Origin: Ottelia alismoides
Taxonomy: Eukaryota > Streptophyta > Magnoliopsida > Alismatales > Hydrocharitaceae
Direction: 5' to 3'
DNA: 64,000 nucleotides
NCBI GenBank assembly: GCA_037367405.1
Contig: JAZKJV010001865.1
Coordinates: forward strand, 806,001 to 870,000
In this document: piece by piece, positions 35,237-46,631 of the stretch
How the letters are laid out: each line of letters opens with the position of its first letter
Numbering within the stretch: position 1 is the stretch's first letter
Translations under genes and position numbers: made by a program
The notes under the pieces: model-generated
Told to the model about the DNA's origin: nothing
Database searches by the model: none
Seen by the model: only the letters and a program-made list of their open reading frames with translations

Positions 35237-35254
35237 TCCTCGGCAATGAAGCCA
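35237..35254 (-). other. Primer binding site of gypsy E (tRNA-Asp type)
   Basis: The minus strand reads TGGCTTCATTGCCGAGGA two bases after the LTR end (CCATCA at 35257). It resembles the D site at 25252 and the family form TGGCGCCGTTGCCGGGGA. Confidence 0.75.
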
Positions 35255-35256
35255 TT

Positions 35257-38200
35257 TGATGGACTGTTGAATTCACCATGAATGTGTTGTAATTGTTGTA
35301 GTCAGGCAATCAGGATCGATCAAAAATTAACCGCACAAATGTATTTTTTAACCAAGTTGTATTTTTCCTAGAAACCTAATCAAAACATGAATGAAAAATG
35401 TATTTTTTTGGAATTTTTGGATTTAAGAAGCACAAATGAAAAATGTAAACTTTTTAATGCAAAACTTATGAAAAATTTACTAGAAGCGAAATATGATGAA
35501 ATGAAGCTAAACTAATTTTTTTGGAATTTTTTGGACAAAATATGATTTTTTTATGATTTTTTACTGAAAACAAAGTGATTGTGAGTATTTAATTCCTAAT
35601 TAATCCATTAAATCAAATTATCCAGAAGCAAAATTATCTCAAACAGATTTTTTATTGAGCAATCTAGGAGACTTGAAATTTCTCAAAAAAAAATACTTAT
35701 GGATTTTATAAAAAATCAATTACAAAAATCACTTAATAATTTATTTTATGTACAAGACATCTCCATTTGTGATGAAATTTGGACTGTAATTAAAGCACAA
35801 GTAGAGGCATCTGTATTTGCAAATTTCAGAGCATAAATGGTAAAACATCACTGAATTTCAAATTCTGATTTTTAATAAAATATCCAATCCTCACAAAAAT
35901 CTAAATAAATAGACAAAAGATAAAGAATTAACTTCTCAACAAAATGCTATTTTTGATTAAATAAAATGATGCAATTTTGAGATCCAAAATGACTTGTAAA
36001 CGTAGGGTTGTCTTTGCAATCCAGAAAATAAAAAAACTTAACAAAACCTGTACACATGGGCTCTTTTGCAATTAAGAAATCATATGGGAAATAAAATGTA
36101 ATTTTCACAAAGAAAATAAAAAATTTAAAAGGACCTTGATTCCTTCTCACGTTGGGGTACGCAAGAAGCGGAGGAGGGCGAGGGGCGGAGCGGGATTCTC
36201 ATGGGCGGTGCACGACTGGAGGCGGAGGGGTGGAGCGGGCTGCTCGTGGACGTAGTGGCGTGCGCTGGACCACGCATAAGAGGGGCAGCGGGGCTGCGGT
36301 TGGTCGTAGGCGCGGTGGGCTCACAGGGGTCTGGATGGTAGCACGTGGTCGCTATGGCACCAGCAGAGGTACGCGGAGGGGGGCAGCGGCCGACGCAGCT
36401 ACTGCTGGGTGGGCGCGTGCGGCCAGGGGGCACGCGTCAGCAGCGGGGCTAGGAGCGGTCAGGCTGAGGGGTGTTGTCGTGTACAGCATAGCCGCTCAAG
36501 GAGGAGGATGGAAGCTGCTGCCGTGGGGTGGTTGCGACAGTGGAGGACGAAAGGAGGGCGGTGCCGAGAGTGGAGGCCGATGGTGTTGTACGGCGAGGAA
36601 GTGGTTGGCGGCTAGAAAGGTGGGGCGGCGTCTAGGAAGGCGGGCAGCGGCTATCGAACCTGCATTTTTTTTGTTTTTTATTTTATATTAAGTAGTTTTT
36701 TTGTTTTTTTACAGGGAATAAAAATTGGAAATGGTTGTAATAGATGATGGTGGTGGTGGTAAAAAATTGGAGAGGGAAATTTGGTGAAGGTAGATAATAA
36801 GGATGAAGGTGATTTAGTGATGATGTGATGGTGGTGTGAGAGGAACAACAACAAAATTGTTAGATAAATAAAATAACAAGCAGAATGAGAGGGATTAACT
36901 TACCTGTGATTTCGTCGAAAGGTGGGGATGCGGTGTGTGGCCTCTGTTATGGCCTCGATCCGATTCGACGAAAAATCGGAGAAGTTATGTAGCTTGGATG
37001 CGGCTGCGACAAGGTCGATCTCGCCAAATATAATGGAAACCGTCATCGCGTCGAAAACTTACTCGGCCGTTGTCACCGTCGAGCTGGCTGAGCTGGTGGT
37101 TCCCTTTCTCACTCGATTTTGGCAGATGAAGATGAATGAAGGGGGTGTGGGGAATAAAAATGATGAGGGGGAAGTTGGAAATGAGATGGATAAAATGGAC
37201 GGGTGGGGAGTTGATGACTTGGAGTGGGGAACAAGTAAAGGGAGAAGAAGTAAAAGGGGGAAATAAAATAATAAATAAAATAAGTAGGCTACTAAAAATA
37301 AAGAAGAGAAAATAAATAAAAGAAAAGGAAAAAAATAAAAATAATTAATTAATTAAATAAAATAAATAATAATAATAAAATAAAATACGAAAATAATAAA
37401 CTAATAAAAAAGGGTGACATGTGGCGGCTCTAGGAGCTGCCACAGTTCACACCTAGAAAAATAAAAAATAAATGTACAGAAAATCAAAAAGAAATAAGAA
37501 AAGGGTTCAAATCATAAAGTGGTCAACATGAAAGTTTCTCGTCTTGTCGAGATCTAAAACTTTCGTCAAGGTATGAAAATCAAAAGAAGTCATATGTACA
37601 AAGTGTATTTTTTGGGCGGTACCTTATAGATATAAAATACCACATTTTTATCTTTCGCAGATTTTTTGTTATTTTTAAATAAGGTAAAATTCAAAATAAA
37701 ATCGAGAAAATATGAAAGAAATATTTATGACCTAATCTAACTTTTTTTAGATTTTTAATAATTAAGAAAAATAAAAAGAGAAAATGAAGGGTATTTTGGT
37801 CAATATATACAATATACAATAGGTGCCCAAAACCCAAGTTTCACATACAATCTCTGATTTTCATGAAATTAGTCTTGTTTTGAAGATCTTTTAATGTATA
37901 TTACTTTAAAAGTGATTAGACCTAAATCAGACACTATATGATAGATATATATGCATTTTAAGATTCTTAGTCTCATACTTGGATTTGGGTTTTATTGGAC
38001 AATTTTACAAGTTAGTATTTTTTAAAATTTTATCTTTATTAGTATTAGTAATATATACCTTATAGAGTTGATTTTATTGTATTTGGAGTTAGTATAAAAT
38101 AGATACAAATATGGTATTTTAGCTAATATATATGTGAATATTTACACGTGAATTTGGCCCCTTATTTAATGCAAATAAGAATGCTAAAATGTAGATATTA

Positions 38201-38311
38201 TTTACACATGCATGAATGCTAATTATGCAATATAAGTGATGAAATGCAACTAATTACTCAGGAACAAAGCTCTATTTTCAACTTTTAGAGTAATGAATCA
38301 CATATTCATCA
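35257..38311 (-). repeat. 5' LTR of gypsy E
   Basis: On the minus strand it runs from TGATGAATATGTGATTCATTA at 38311 to CCATCA at 35257 (3055 bp). It keeps the 26 terminal bases missing from the other LTR and the 65-70 bp missing there near 36010-36085. The GC-rich block is 36140-36660; the 179-codon plus-strand frame in it is Gly/Arg-rich composition. The intron-like pair is CACAG/GTAAGTTAAT at 36903 and AAATGCAG ending at 36660. Confidence 0.88.
36660..36903 (-). other. Intron-like segment inside the gypsy E 5' LTR
   Basis: ATCACAG/GTAAGTTAAT is a near-ideal donor; 244 bp further the minus strand reads AAAAATGCAG/GTTCG, an acceptor. The flanks are GC-richer than the inside, as expected for exon and intron. 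C and D have GT-AG pairs in the corresponding part of their LTRs. Confidence 0.55.
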
Positions 38312-38747
38312 CTACTGAATTTAAAAATGACTAGCTACTTTTCAGTGAGGAAATTACGGTCTCCCTTAGAAGATTGGTTAGCTAAAGGACAACGTGTAAA
38401 GGCACTGTTCTGAAGTAATACAGGTAGTCATTCTACGGTCTATACTTACTTCCATACTGGCTGAAAGTAGCTGTAACTAGTTGTATGAATTTGGACCCGT
38501 CTTTATGACACTCTCCAAAAATTATGCTTCGCTTAATCTTCTCAAAGATTATTTTATCATTAAATTAAAACTGAAACGATAAGCAGTTGAACTCTAACAT
38601 GCCTTCACAAGTGTCAATTGGGTAAATCTATGAGTTTGATTTGTGTTTGCTTTGTGGGTATCCAAAGATTATACAATTGTACCCTCTTTGCATTCTCTCT
38701 CCCTTGACTTGATCATCGTGCCCTTAATGACTCTCTTGACATAGGGG
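38312..38747 (+). other. Gypsy D leader, second part
   Basis: Continues from 26223 after element E. Homology to E's own leader covers most of it, including CATACTGGCTGAAAGTAG at about 38453. It ends at the gag start at 38748. Confidence 0.75.
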
Positions 38748-40273
38748 ATGGATTTCTCTGGGGAATCTAGTTCGGACTTTGCAAACACCTTATTGAACCC
38801 CTTATATTTCATGTCTCCTCGGGTTTGAGATGACCCTCTTCTTGAACCCACTTGGTCATGGGACAACCCTCTTCCCAATACCAACATCAATAAGTCAACT
38901 TTAGGGTTTAGTTGATCATGGACTAACCCTCTCTTTAACTCTCCTCCTACCAAGGAAACTCTTATCTTTGGTAGAACCCCTTCGGCGCATGTATCTAATT
39001 CGAACATATTTACATATGAAGGTGAAGAGGAAGACGAAATGCCTCCAAAGAAAAGTCCTAGTGAAGACGAGAACAATAATGATCCAATGATGGCAATCCT
39101 AGCCTGTATTACCGTAGTTAAGAAACAGAATGAATTACTGAGAGCCCGATTAGCAGAATTAGAAGGAGTTGGATATAAGGATGAGGTTGCTATGGAAGAC
39201 ACATACCTTCCAAAGATTGATGAGGACTGCAACTGGCTGAGACCAGTACCCCTTGAGGAAGCATTCAAGCACAAACTGCATTTCCTTGCTCTGCTCCCGA
39301 AGTTTGGAGGAAACAACCACGAAGAACCCTACTCCTTCCTTTGGGATTTTGAACTAGCATGTGACAACCTCTCTCACACTAGGGTTAGTCAAGACTATAT
39401 TAGGTTACCTTCTCCTTGACTGATAAGGCAACATGTTGGCTGAAGAACTCAGGGGAAGTGGTCTCAACATAGGCTACATTCAAGACTATATTCCTAAAGA
39501 AATTCTACCCAGTGAGTATAATTAATCAAATGAGAATCAAGTTCACAAGCTTCACCTTACATCCCAATGAACCATTTCATGAAACATGTGAGGGGTTTAC
39601 GGACATAATTTAAAAACGCCCTAGGCATGGCATAAGCAAGATGATGTTGGTCCAAAGTCTTGTAAGTGGTTTAAACCCATAAATGCAAGGGTTAGTTAGT
39701 GCCTCTTGTGAAGGAAGCTTTATGGGATGTCATGAGGACACATTATAAAAGGTGTTTGAGAAATTAGCATACACAAGCCACGCACAAACCACAAATCAGG
39801 CCTACATGACCAACTCCCTTTCACTCTTATCAAAAAAGGGGGGAAAGAAGATTGTAAACAATATGTCTATTGACCAAAGTGCCAACATGGGGATCATCAT
39901 TGATAAGCTAACTGTGGTCGAACATATTTACAAGAAGGTCGATGAACTCCATAAATATACTGATATGGAGAAATTATTTAAGTTGTCCAAGAAGATGGAG
40001 GAATTAGCTGATAGGGTATCTATGATCCAGAAACATGCCCTTACTACACCCCCCATCCCCATACACCAGATTCGCTACATTAAAGGGCAAGGGGTAGGGC
40101 AACAGAGCAACTGGGTTGAAGATCAAATTTTTTCCCAGCAAACCGAAGAAGCCTCTGTGCAGATAGTTTACGAAGAAGCCCCACAAAGGATGGAGATCAA
40201 CGGATTTTTGTACAACCTTGACCCCGTCAACCGACAAGATTCCAACCCAACTCCGAACCCTTGCCTACCATAA
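38748..40273 (+). pseudogene. Gypsy D gag remnant
   Basis: The ATG at 38748 starts MDFSGESSSDFANTLL, in the same frame as the long stretch at 39039-39419. Two in-frame TGA codons lie between. The N-terminus contains two related units, WSWDNPLPN and SWTNPLFN. The capsid-like domain begins HFLALLPKFGGNNHEEPYSFLWDFE (about 39280-39350) and continues in another frame after 39400 (LKNSGEVVS, KFYPVSIINQMRIKFTSF). The C-terminal part is open at 39752-40273, with a Lys- and Glu-rich helical stretch and EEAPQRMEINGFLYNLDP near the end. A 215-codon frame on the other strand (39316-38669) is its shadow. Confidence 0.82.
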
Positions 40274-41046
40274 TCTTGTCCTAGATATCAGCCCCAACAA
40301 CAGTAGAAACAATACCAGCAGTCCCATCTGAGTTACCAGAACCTACAACAGTGGCAGTAATACCACGCTCGGGCCAGTACCGTTAGAACCAACAACCCTA
40401 GGCCAGGGAAGGCCAGGGGTCTTCCTCTCAATCTCTTCCGAACTCCAGTGAGTGTTAGATGAACTTCATGACATGAGAGTTGATATCAATCGACTCTCCA
40501 GATGGAGCGATAAGTGCACCACACCACAAACCGTGTTTCCCGCACAAGTCCAAGCTAATCCTAATAACCTTGGAAAAAAAGATCAAGTAATAATCTAGGA
40601 ATGTTCTTTACCTGAATACGAGATCTTTTCACATGATGACACGAATCATATTTCTCTTAAGAGCAGAAAGACTATAACCATGTCTGATTACACAAAGGAA
40701 CACGGTGACATAGCCTCAGTACCCACATCTAAGCATACATATGGGGAAGAAGAAGAGGAGAAACCACCAACCCCCATACCAGAGCACCACAACCCCTTGG
40801 AGTCAAGCGAATCTGAATCAGAAGAAGAGGACTCACAGCAGCAGCAACATCCCCTACAACCACAGTTGTTATTTCCCAATACTTGTCAGAGTCCTAGTAT
40901 CAGTCCCAGTCCTGATCATGTAGAAACTTCTAGTTACAATATAAGTGATGTTTTAGTTCTTGATCCTAATCGCTCAATCCCTTCCCCCCATGCTCTAACG
41001 ACTAGAAAGAATAAAAACTTAAAAAACCAAAAAAAATGATGAAGAG
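40274..41046 (+). pseudogene. Gypsy D gag-PR linker
   Basis: Gln-rich sequence follows gag (40290-40370), then HISLKSRKTITM at about 40648, which parallels AIHLRSGRRL in gypsy C (49074). An acidic Ser/Glu/Gln-rich open stretch is at 40680-41039, with ESSESESEEEDSQQQQ, ending RKNKNLKNQKK. Such linkers between gag and PR are usual in this branch. No catalytic domain. Confidence 0.7.
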
Positions 41047-41810
41047 ATGGCCCACATCTATAAAGAAAACATCAAGGTCTCTTTGTCCTCACACAAGATG
41101 ATAGAAAGAGACCCAACTTTTAGAAAATACCTTAAGGTGAGATGCACACCAATAGGGGTAAGAAGAAAGAACTTAAGCCTAACAAAGAAGCATATCCTCT
41201 CCATCGCTACATCTTGTTTAATCAGAAATGAGCTTCCAAGGAAGAAGAGAGACATGGGTGCACACTTCATGACTAGCCAGATAAATGAGATCAAGTTTTC
41301 TAGAACTATATTAGACAATTGTTCCGCCATCAATCTCATGCCCACCATAGTTTATGAACATATGAATATGGGATCTCTTAGGAAGTCAAGAATCGTACTT
41401 CAATTTGCAGATAAGGGACGAGATCATGAATGTTGTAATCAATATCGAGGGACATGATTATCCAATGGATTTTACAGTTCTTGATATGGATGTCCGTAGG
41501 AATTGGAAATATTCCCAGATGATCTTAGAGTGGCCCTTCCTTAGGACTATAGGAGACCCATTTTACTACACCTCTGGGAAAATCCAATTTGGATATGTTG
41601 AACTAGAAATGAAGCAGACTAGATTCCAGGGACCTGATACAGAATCAAGCACTGAGTCAAGAACTTCCAAGTCGAAGATAAATTGTAGAATGATAACAAC
41701 AGTTGGTCCACAGAGACAGAACCCAACCACAATTAAGGAATCACTCTCATTTGGAGAGGACATTGTCGATCATTTGACCTGTCAGGTCATTTAAGGAGAC
41801 ACTCTCTATG
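41047..41810 (+). pseudogene. Gypsy D protease remnant
   Basis: The first frame (41047-41457) reads FRKYLKVRCTPIGV, LPRKKRDMGAHF and the active-site loop TILDNCSAINLMP, then KSRIVLQFADKG. A frameshift near 41420 moves to the second frame (41405-41794), with YPMDFTVLDMDV and ILEWPFLRTIGD, the flap. The catalytic triplet is D-N-C instead of D-S/T-G and the flap G-R is E-W, so it is not expected to cut. Confidence 0.83.
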
Positions 41811-43165
41811 CATCATTTACATTCCCGGAGACTCAGAGGTCGATTTAGACCTGTCAGTCCCATCTTTTTTAGGACAATCCCAGAGTTAGAAAGATGGGTC
41901 GGATGCAGCTTCTGTCAAAATAAGACACATATTTGACGATCCGACCACTAAAGTTGTTAAGTTGGTGGTAGATAGTAATAGAGCCAGATTTCTTGGACGA
42001 TACAGATATACCCGATCTCAAACCATTGCCCCCTACTCTCAAATATGCATTCCTTGCAGGACCTAAGGAAAAGTTTCCAATCATCATCAGCTCGCATCTC
42101 ACTAAAGAGAGGGAGACCCTCCTAATAGAAGTATTAGAAAAAACCACAAGGCGATCGACTTGGAGATTGTTAGATCTCCAAGGGATTAACCCAACTCTTT
42201 GTTCACACCATATATACCTTGAGGAAAATTCTAAACCCTCCCGTGAATTCCATTTTAGGCTGAATCCAAAATTACGGAAAGTGGTAAAGACTGAGATTGA
42301 GAAATGGTGTGGCGTAGGGTTCATTTATCCCATCTCTATCTCTGAGTGGATGGCACCCTTACACGTAGTCCCAAAGAAGTCGGGACTCTGGATCATCACT
42401 AATAAAGAGAGAGAAGAGATAACGACACGTGTACCCATGTTGTGGTACGTCTGTATGGATTATAGAGGTTTGAATGCCACAACGAAAAAAGATCATTTCC
42501 CACTGCCATTTATTGATCAAATTTAGGAGAGATTGGAGGGGAGAAAATACTTTTGCTTTTTAGACAGGTACTTAGGCTACAATCAAGTAGACATCACCCC
42601 TGAGGACCAGTAAAAGACAACATTTACTTGTCCTTTAGTAATTACGTATTCAAGCGCATGACTTTTGGTCTCCGTAACGCCCCTGGCACTTTTTAGCGGT
42701 GCATGATCATAGTATTTGCCGGAATGGTTGGTGATTGCCTGAAAGTCTTTATGAATGACTTCTCGATCCATGGTGATTCATTCAATGATCATCTCACGCA
42801 CCTAGACCAAGTCCTCAAGAAATGTAGGGAAGTGAATTGAGTGCTCTCTTGGGAGAAAATAGATTTCATGGTAAAGGAGGGCATTGTGTTGCGGCATGTC
42901 ATCTCCAAGAATGGAATGGAGGTTGACCCAACCAAGGTGGATGTGATCAAGAAACTCAAGCCACCAACCTATGTAAAGCAAGTGCGATCTTTTCCATGGC
43001 ATGTAGATTTTATCGGAGATTTATCAAGGATTTTTCAAAAATTGCTCAATTGCTGACAAAGCTCTTAGGGTAAAATATTGAGTTCATTGTAGAACACAAG
43101 TGTCTTGAGTCCTTTGAGCTACTCAAAAGAAAGATCATAGAAACCCCATCCTACGAGCCCCTGAC
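41811..43165 (+). pseudogene. Gypsy D reverse transcriptase remnant
   Basis: An open stretch (41993-42526) reads IPDLKPLPPTLKYAFLAGP and FRLNPKLRKVVKTEIEKW, then WMAPLHVVPKKSG, then VCMDYRGLNATTKKDHFPLPFIDQI, ending in TAG. After the stop comes FCFLDRYLGYNQVDITPEDQ. The catalytic box reads F-M-N-D-F: the first Asp codon is AAT at 42754-42756. The palm and thumb continue at 42841-43056 (HVISKNGMEVDPTKVDVIKKL, VRSFPWHVDFIGDLSRIF). Stops and shifts in the middle make it inactive. Confidence 0.9.
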
Positions 43166-43540
43166 AGGTCTCTTCCCTTCTAGATCATGACAAATGCCTC
43201 TAATTTTATAGTAGGGGTTGTGATAGGATAGAGGAGATATAGAGTCATTTATGCTATTCAGTACACAAGCAATGTTTTGGATCCATCTCAGAATAATTAT
43301 GATGTGATAGAAAAGGAAATGCTTGTTGTAGTCTTTGTCTTAGAAAAATTCAGATCTTTGCTTCTCGTATCTAAGGTGACAGTTTATACACATCATTCAA
43401 CCATACATTACTTAATGGTAAAGAAATATGAAAAGGCACATCTTATCAGATGGATACTTGTACTTCAAGATTTTGATTTGGAGATTAAAGATAAGCCTGA
43501 AGCGAAGAATGTGGTACCTGACCATTTATCCTGATAAAAT
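43166..43540 (+). pseudogene. Gypsy D RNase H remnant
   Basis: MDPSQNNYDVIEKEMLVVVF and FRSLLLVSKVTVYTHHSTIHYL are followed by LIRWILVLQDFDLEIKDKPEA and VVPDHLS, in one open frame of 85 codons from 43277. The Glu of EKE is kept. The Asp expected before HHS (as in TDH) is His, so a metal ligand is missing. The upstream Asp region (43180-43250) is out of frame. Confidence 0.87.
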
Positions 43541-44900
43541 CCATGATTTAGAATCGATCTGAGAATCCTTCACAGATGAGTCAATTTCTGTTATTGACTC
43601 CCTCCCATGGTATGTTGTTATGATTAACTATCTTATCTCTAAGAAAGTTCCCTAGGGTTGGCCCAAGTATAGAATTGATCGACTCGGAATCTAGACACTA
43701 ATACTGGGAGGATCCGTTTCTTTTCTTTGAAGAATCAGATTGTATATGGAAAAGATGTGTTCCTCTGTAGGAATACCGGTGTCCTCACTCTGTGCCACAC
43801 CTTGGAAGTAGGAGGACACCACTCTGAGAAGAGGACTGTTGATAATATATTACAATGTGGATTTTATTGGTTGACCTTGTTTAAGGATGCCTACAATTTT
43901 ATCAAGTCGTGCCCGATCTGTCAGATAATGGGAGGGATTATCGGTCCCAAAGATGCCATGACCATGCAACTAGTGATCATATGTCATGTATTCGACACAT
44001 GGGGTATTGACTTTATAAGCACATACCCTAACAACCATGGATTTGAATATATTCTTCTCGTGGTGGACTATCTTTCAAGGTTGGTGGAGGCTATCCTTAC
44101 TCAAGCTGCAAACAACAGAACTGTCTGTAAATTTCTAAGGGATCATATTATTTCGAGGTTCGGGATCCCCAAGGTTCTGATATCTGATGGGGGTAGCCAC
44201 TTTGTCAATCGAGAGGTGAAAAGTAGACTAAGGAAAACGGCATCGAGCACCGTGTCGCTAGTCCTTACCACCTACAATATAATGGCATGGCAGAGGTGTG
44301 AAATAGGGAGGTCAAAGGAATTTTACAAAAATTGGTCCAACCTGATAAGAAGAACTTGTCCAAACTCCTGGACCAAGTTCTATGGGCTTACAGGACATCA
44401 TATAAGATCCCATTGGGCACCTCCTTACATAGAATGGTATTTGGAAAATCATGTCATTTGCCCGTAGAGTTAGCGCACAAACCAGAATGGGAATTAAAAA
44501 TATCAACTGGAATTGTCACCAAGGAAAGAAAAACATAGATATGGATTTAAATGAGCTCTCAGAAATCAGAAATCATGCATATAACATAGCACAATCTATA
44601 AGGACAGAGTAAAAACTAGCATAATAAGCATATTAGAACAAAGAACTTCATCGTAGGGCAGAAAGTGTGGTTGTTTAATGCAAGGTTGGGGATTTTTCAA
44701 GGCAAGCTGATATCGAAATGGACGAGACCCTTCATCGTTAAAGAAGTACACAACAATGGCCATGTTGAGATTTTTTAGACAGACAACAATGCAAACACTT
44801 CCCTAGTCAACAGATAGCTACTTAAGTACTTCGTCGAATCAAATGAGCAGTTAGTTCAGGTTGACCATATCTCCTTCATACGGAGCACGAAATCAGATAG
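43541..44900 (+). pseudogene. Gypsy D integrase remnant
   Basis: The zinc finger region begins with SLPWYVVMINYLISKKVP (about 43595) and continues in the 246-codon frame at 43727 with CHTLEVGGHHSEKRT and SCPICQ. The core keeps both Asp residues (WGIDFIS at about 44000, ISDGGSHF at about 44180). A frameshift after NREVKS puts the third site, NGMAEV, in another frame with a stop after it. From 44332 the frame recovers (LLDQVLWAYRTSYKIPLGTS). The C-terminal part at 44650-44790 reads KVWLFNARLGIFQGKL and KEVHNNGHVEI. Best preserved of the gypsy integrases here. Confidence 0.9.
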
Positions 44901-46631
44901 AAAACTCCCTCAGCCCATGTGAAACCTTGATAAATGAAACCATCCTCCTCAGTGTAGCTAGAAGATTCAGTCAATCACTTGAATATCCACCCTGATTGTC
45001 TCAGACTTCCACTTGTGATTGCTCTTTCATACTTAGACTGGCATGAGCCTAAGTATGGGGGGACCGATATCATTGTGTATACATCACTTCTATTCTACCT
45101 TCCACCCCCAACCGCCCCATTTCTTTCTCTTAGGCTATGCTTAGGCCCTCAAAAGCCTGAGTATAGGGGGCGAGTCGATTTCTTTTCTTTTCACTCAACT
45201 ATGCTTGGTATGAGCTATGTCTTTATTTCACTTTGTACCATGAAGACATAGCACAAGCTAAGTATGGGGGTGTAAATATTCTTTATACTTAATCCATAGC
45301 TCGTACTTTAATTGTTTTCATCAAAAATCGGGTATGGGTATAAGTTGTATATTTTATGTATATTATACATAAATTTATTTGTGTAAATAATACTTGTTTT
45401 GAAAACTTTTTTGCAAAATATAGGGGGTATAAAAACTAAAAAACCTTTTTCAAAAAAATACAAAAAACTAACTAAAGGTTTTATCCCTGACATTTTCACT
45501 ATCACTCAACACTTGAGGATTTGATAACACTTGGTTTTTTGCGCATCATGGACTTAGAGTAAAATCGGCCTTAGTCATTAGGGTTTGAAACTTAATAATC
45601 TACATTTCCCTAAGTTTGAAAGAAAGGAGCGCTATATTGTGCTCTTAGTCTCCACCTTAAAAGAATATGATCAACACATCACATATACAACTGCATGACT
45701 GATGAGATGAGTTGAGATTTCATCAAACCTAAGTGTCGGCAGCCCTAGCCAGTATGTGAACAAGTTTGCATGCTATCTTTTGATATTGACCTATGTGATA
45801 GGGTGTGTTGAAACTAAATAATTGTTGATCAGTGTGCACCAACTTGGTAAAACCAGTGGATCTAGCCTACAAAAATTTTTGCTGATTGAAAAAGAGCTCT
45901 CATTTACAAGTCAAATTCAATGAGCTCTTATCAAAGGCGAGTGCTCCCACCCATTTCAAAGTGTCCACTTGGACCAAGGCTAATTAGGCCAACTGAGTCG
46001 GGCTAGCATCTCAAAAAGATCTTTGAATCGTAAGCCATACAAGTTTGGGTGTAAGTATCGATACTTAAAGAAGACATACCCCGATGTATTCCTAGGAAAA
46101 CAAGTACATACGACTCAATAACTTTTCGGAAGCACTGGTCAACAACAAAAAATGTGTGTGTTGAGTAATAAGGTACTCGAGAGAATCCTTGTTCCAATGT
46201 GAGGGAGAGAAGAAATTACACAAACCTATGCCCTCCATTATCTGGTCTTCCATCTACACTTTCAAGTTTGACGAACTACTGAGATGGAAGATTGAGAGAA
46301 ATAATTAATTTATTCCCTAGTGTTGTGGATTACATCTTGATGAGAGTCACTTTAATAAGAACTTTGGGTGAAGTTGCAACTCGGCTCTCATGATTGTAGT
46401 ACAACTTGAATGTCATATCTCTAATACTATATTTATGAACAGAGAGTCTGATAATTAAAGAAGTTGGATTACTTTTGACTAGATCTTGGTTGAGATTAGA
46501 ATTTTAGGACCATTAAAACATGGGTTTCTTAATGAGACAAGTCTTGATTTTGCACTTACACAGTCAGGGATTCAACCTTCTAACTCACTAAAAAGTGCTT
46601 AGGGACAAGCAAATATCTAAGTATAGGGGTG
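44901..46631 (+). other. Gypsy D 3' untranslated part with purine-tract array
   Basis: AGCCTAAGTATGGGGGGAC (45046), AGCCTGAGTATAGGGGGCG (about 45154) and AGCTAAGTATGGGGGTG (45256) lie about 105 bp apart. Each is preceded by an inverted CTTAG(G/A)C-type arm. The last tract, AAGTATAGGGGTG at 46619-46631, directly precedes the LTR and is the polypurine tract. The 1.3 kb between 45280 and 46610 has no gene that I recognise; the short open frames are not conserved in B or E. Confidence 0.75.

Larger units (their letters stand above)
26224..38311 (-). mobile_element. Gypsy-type element E, minus strand, probably non-autonomous
   Basis: Two LTRs of about 3 kb (35257-38311 and 26224-29405) flank a 5.85-kb interior. 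The leader is homologous to that of D. The interior has a Ser/Pro/Tyr-rich frame, a protease remnant and a Ser/Thr-rich frame, but no RT, RNase H or integrase sequence in any minus-strand frame read. It is inserted in the leader of D. The left end has lost about 26 bp of LTR and the left target duplication; CTACT at 38312-38316 is the probable right copy. With D-like LTRs and primer site it could have been mobilised by D-like enzymes (inference). Confidence 0.85.

Noticed and set aside
36152..36691. 179-codon Gly/Arg-rich frame
   Set aside because: Lies in the GC-rich block of the E LTR. The other LTR is broken in this frame and the composition alone keeps stops rare.
38669..39316. Longest open frame of the window after start codon (215 codons, minus strand)
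   Set aside because: It lies antisense to the gag start of gypsy D, whose sense frame has recognisable gag wording. No conserved domain, and the counterpart in E is not open.
44979..45251. 90-codon frame after the D integrase
   Set aside because: It overlaps the purine-tract modules, is not shared with B or E, and has no recognised domain.
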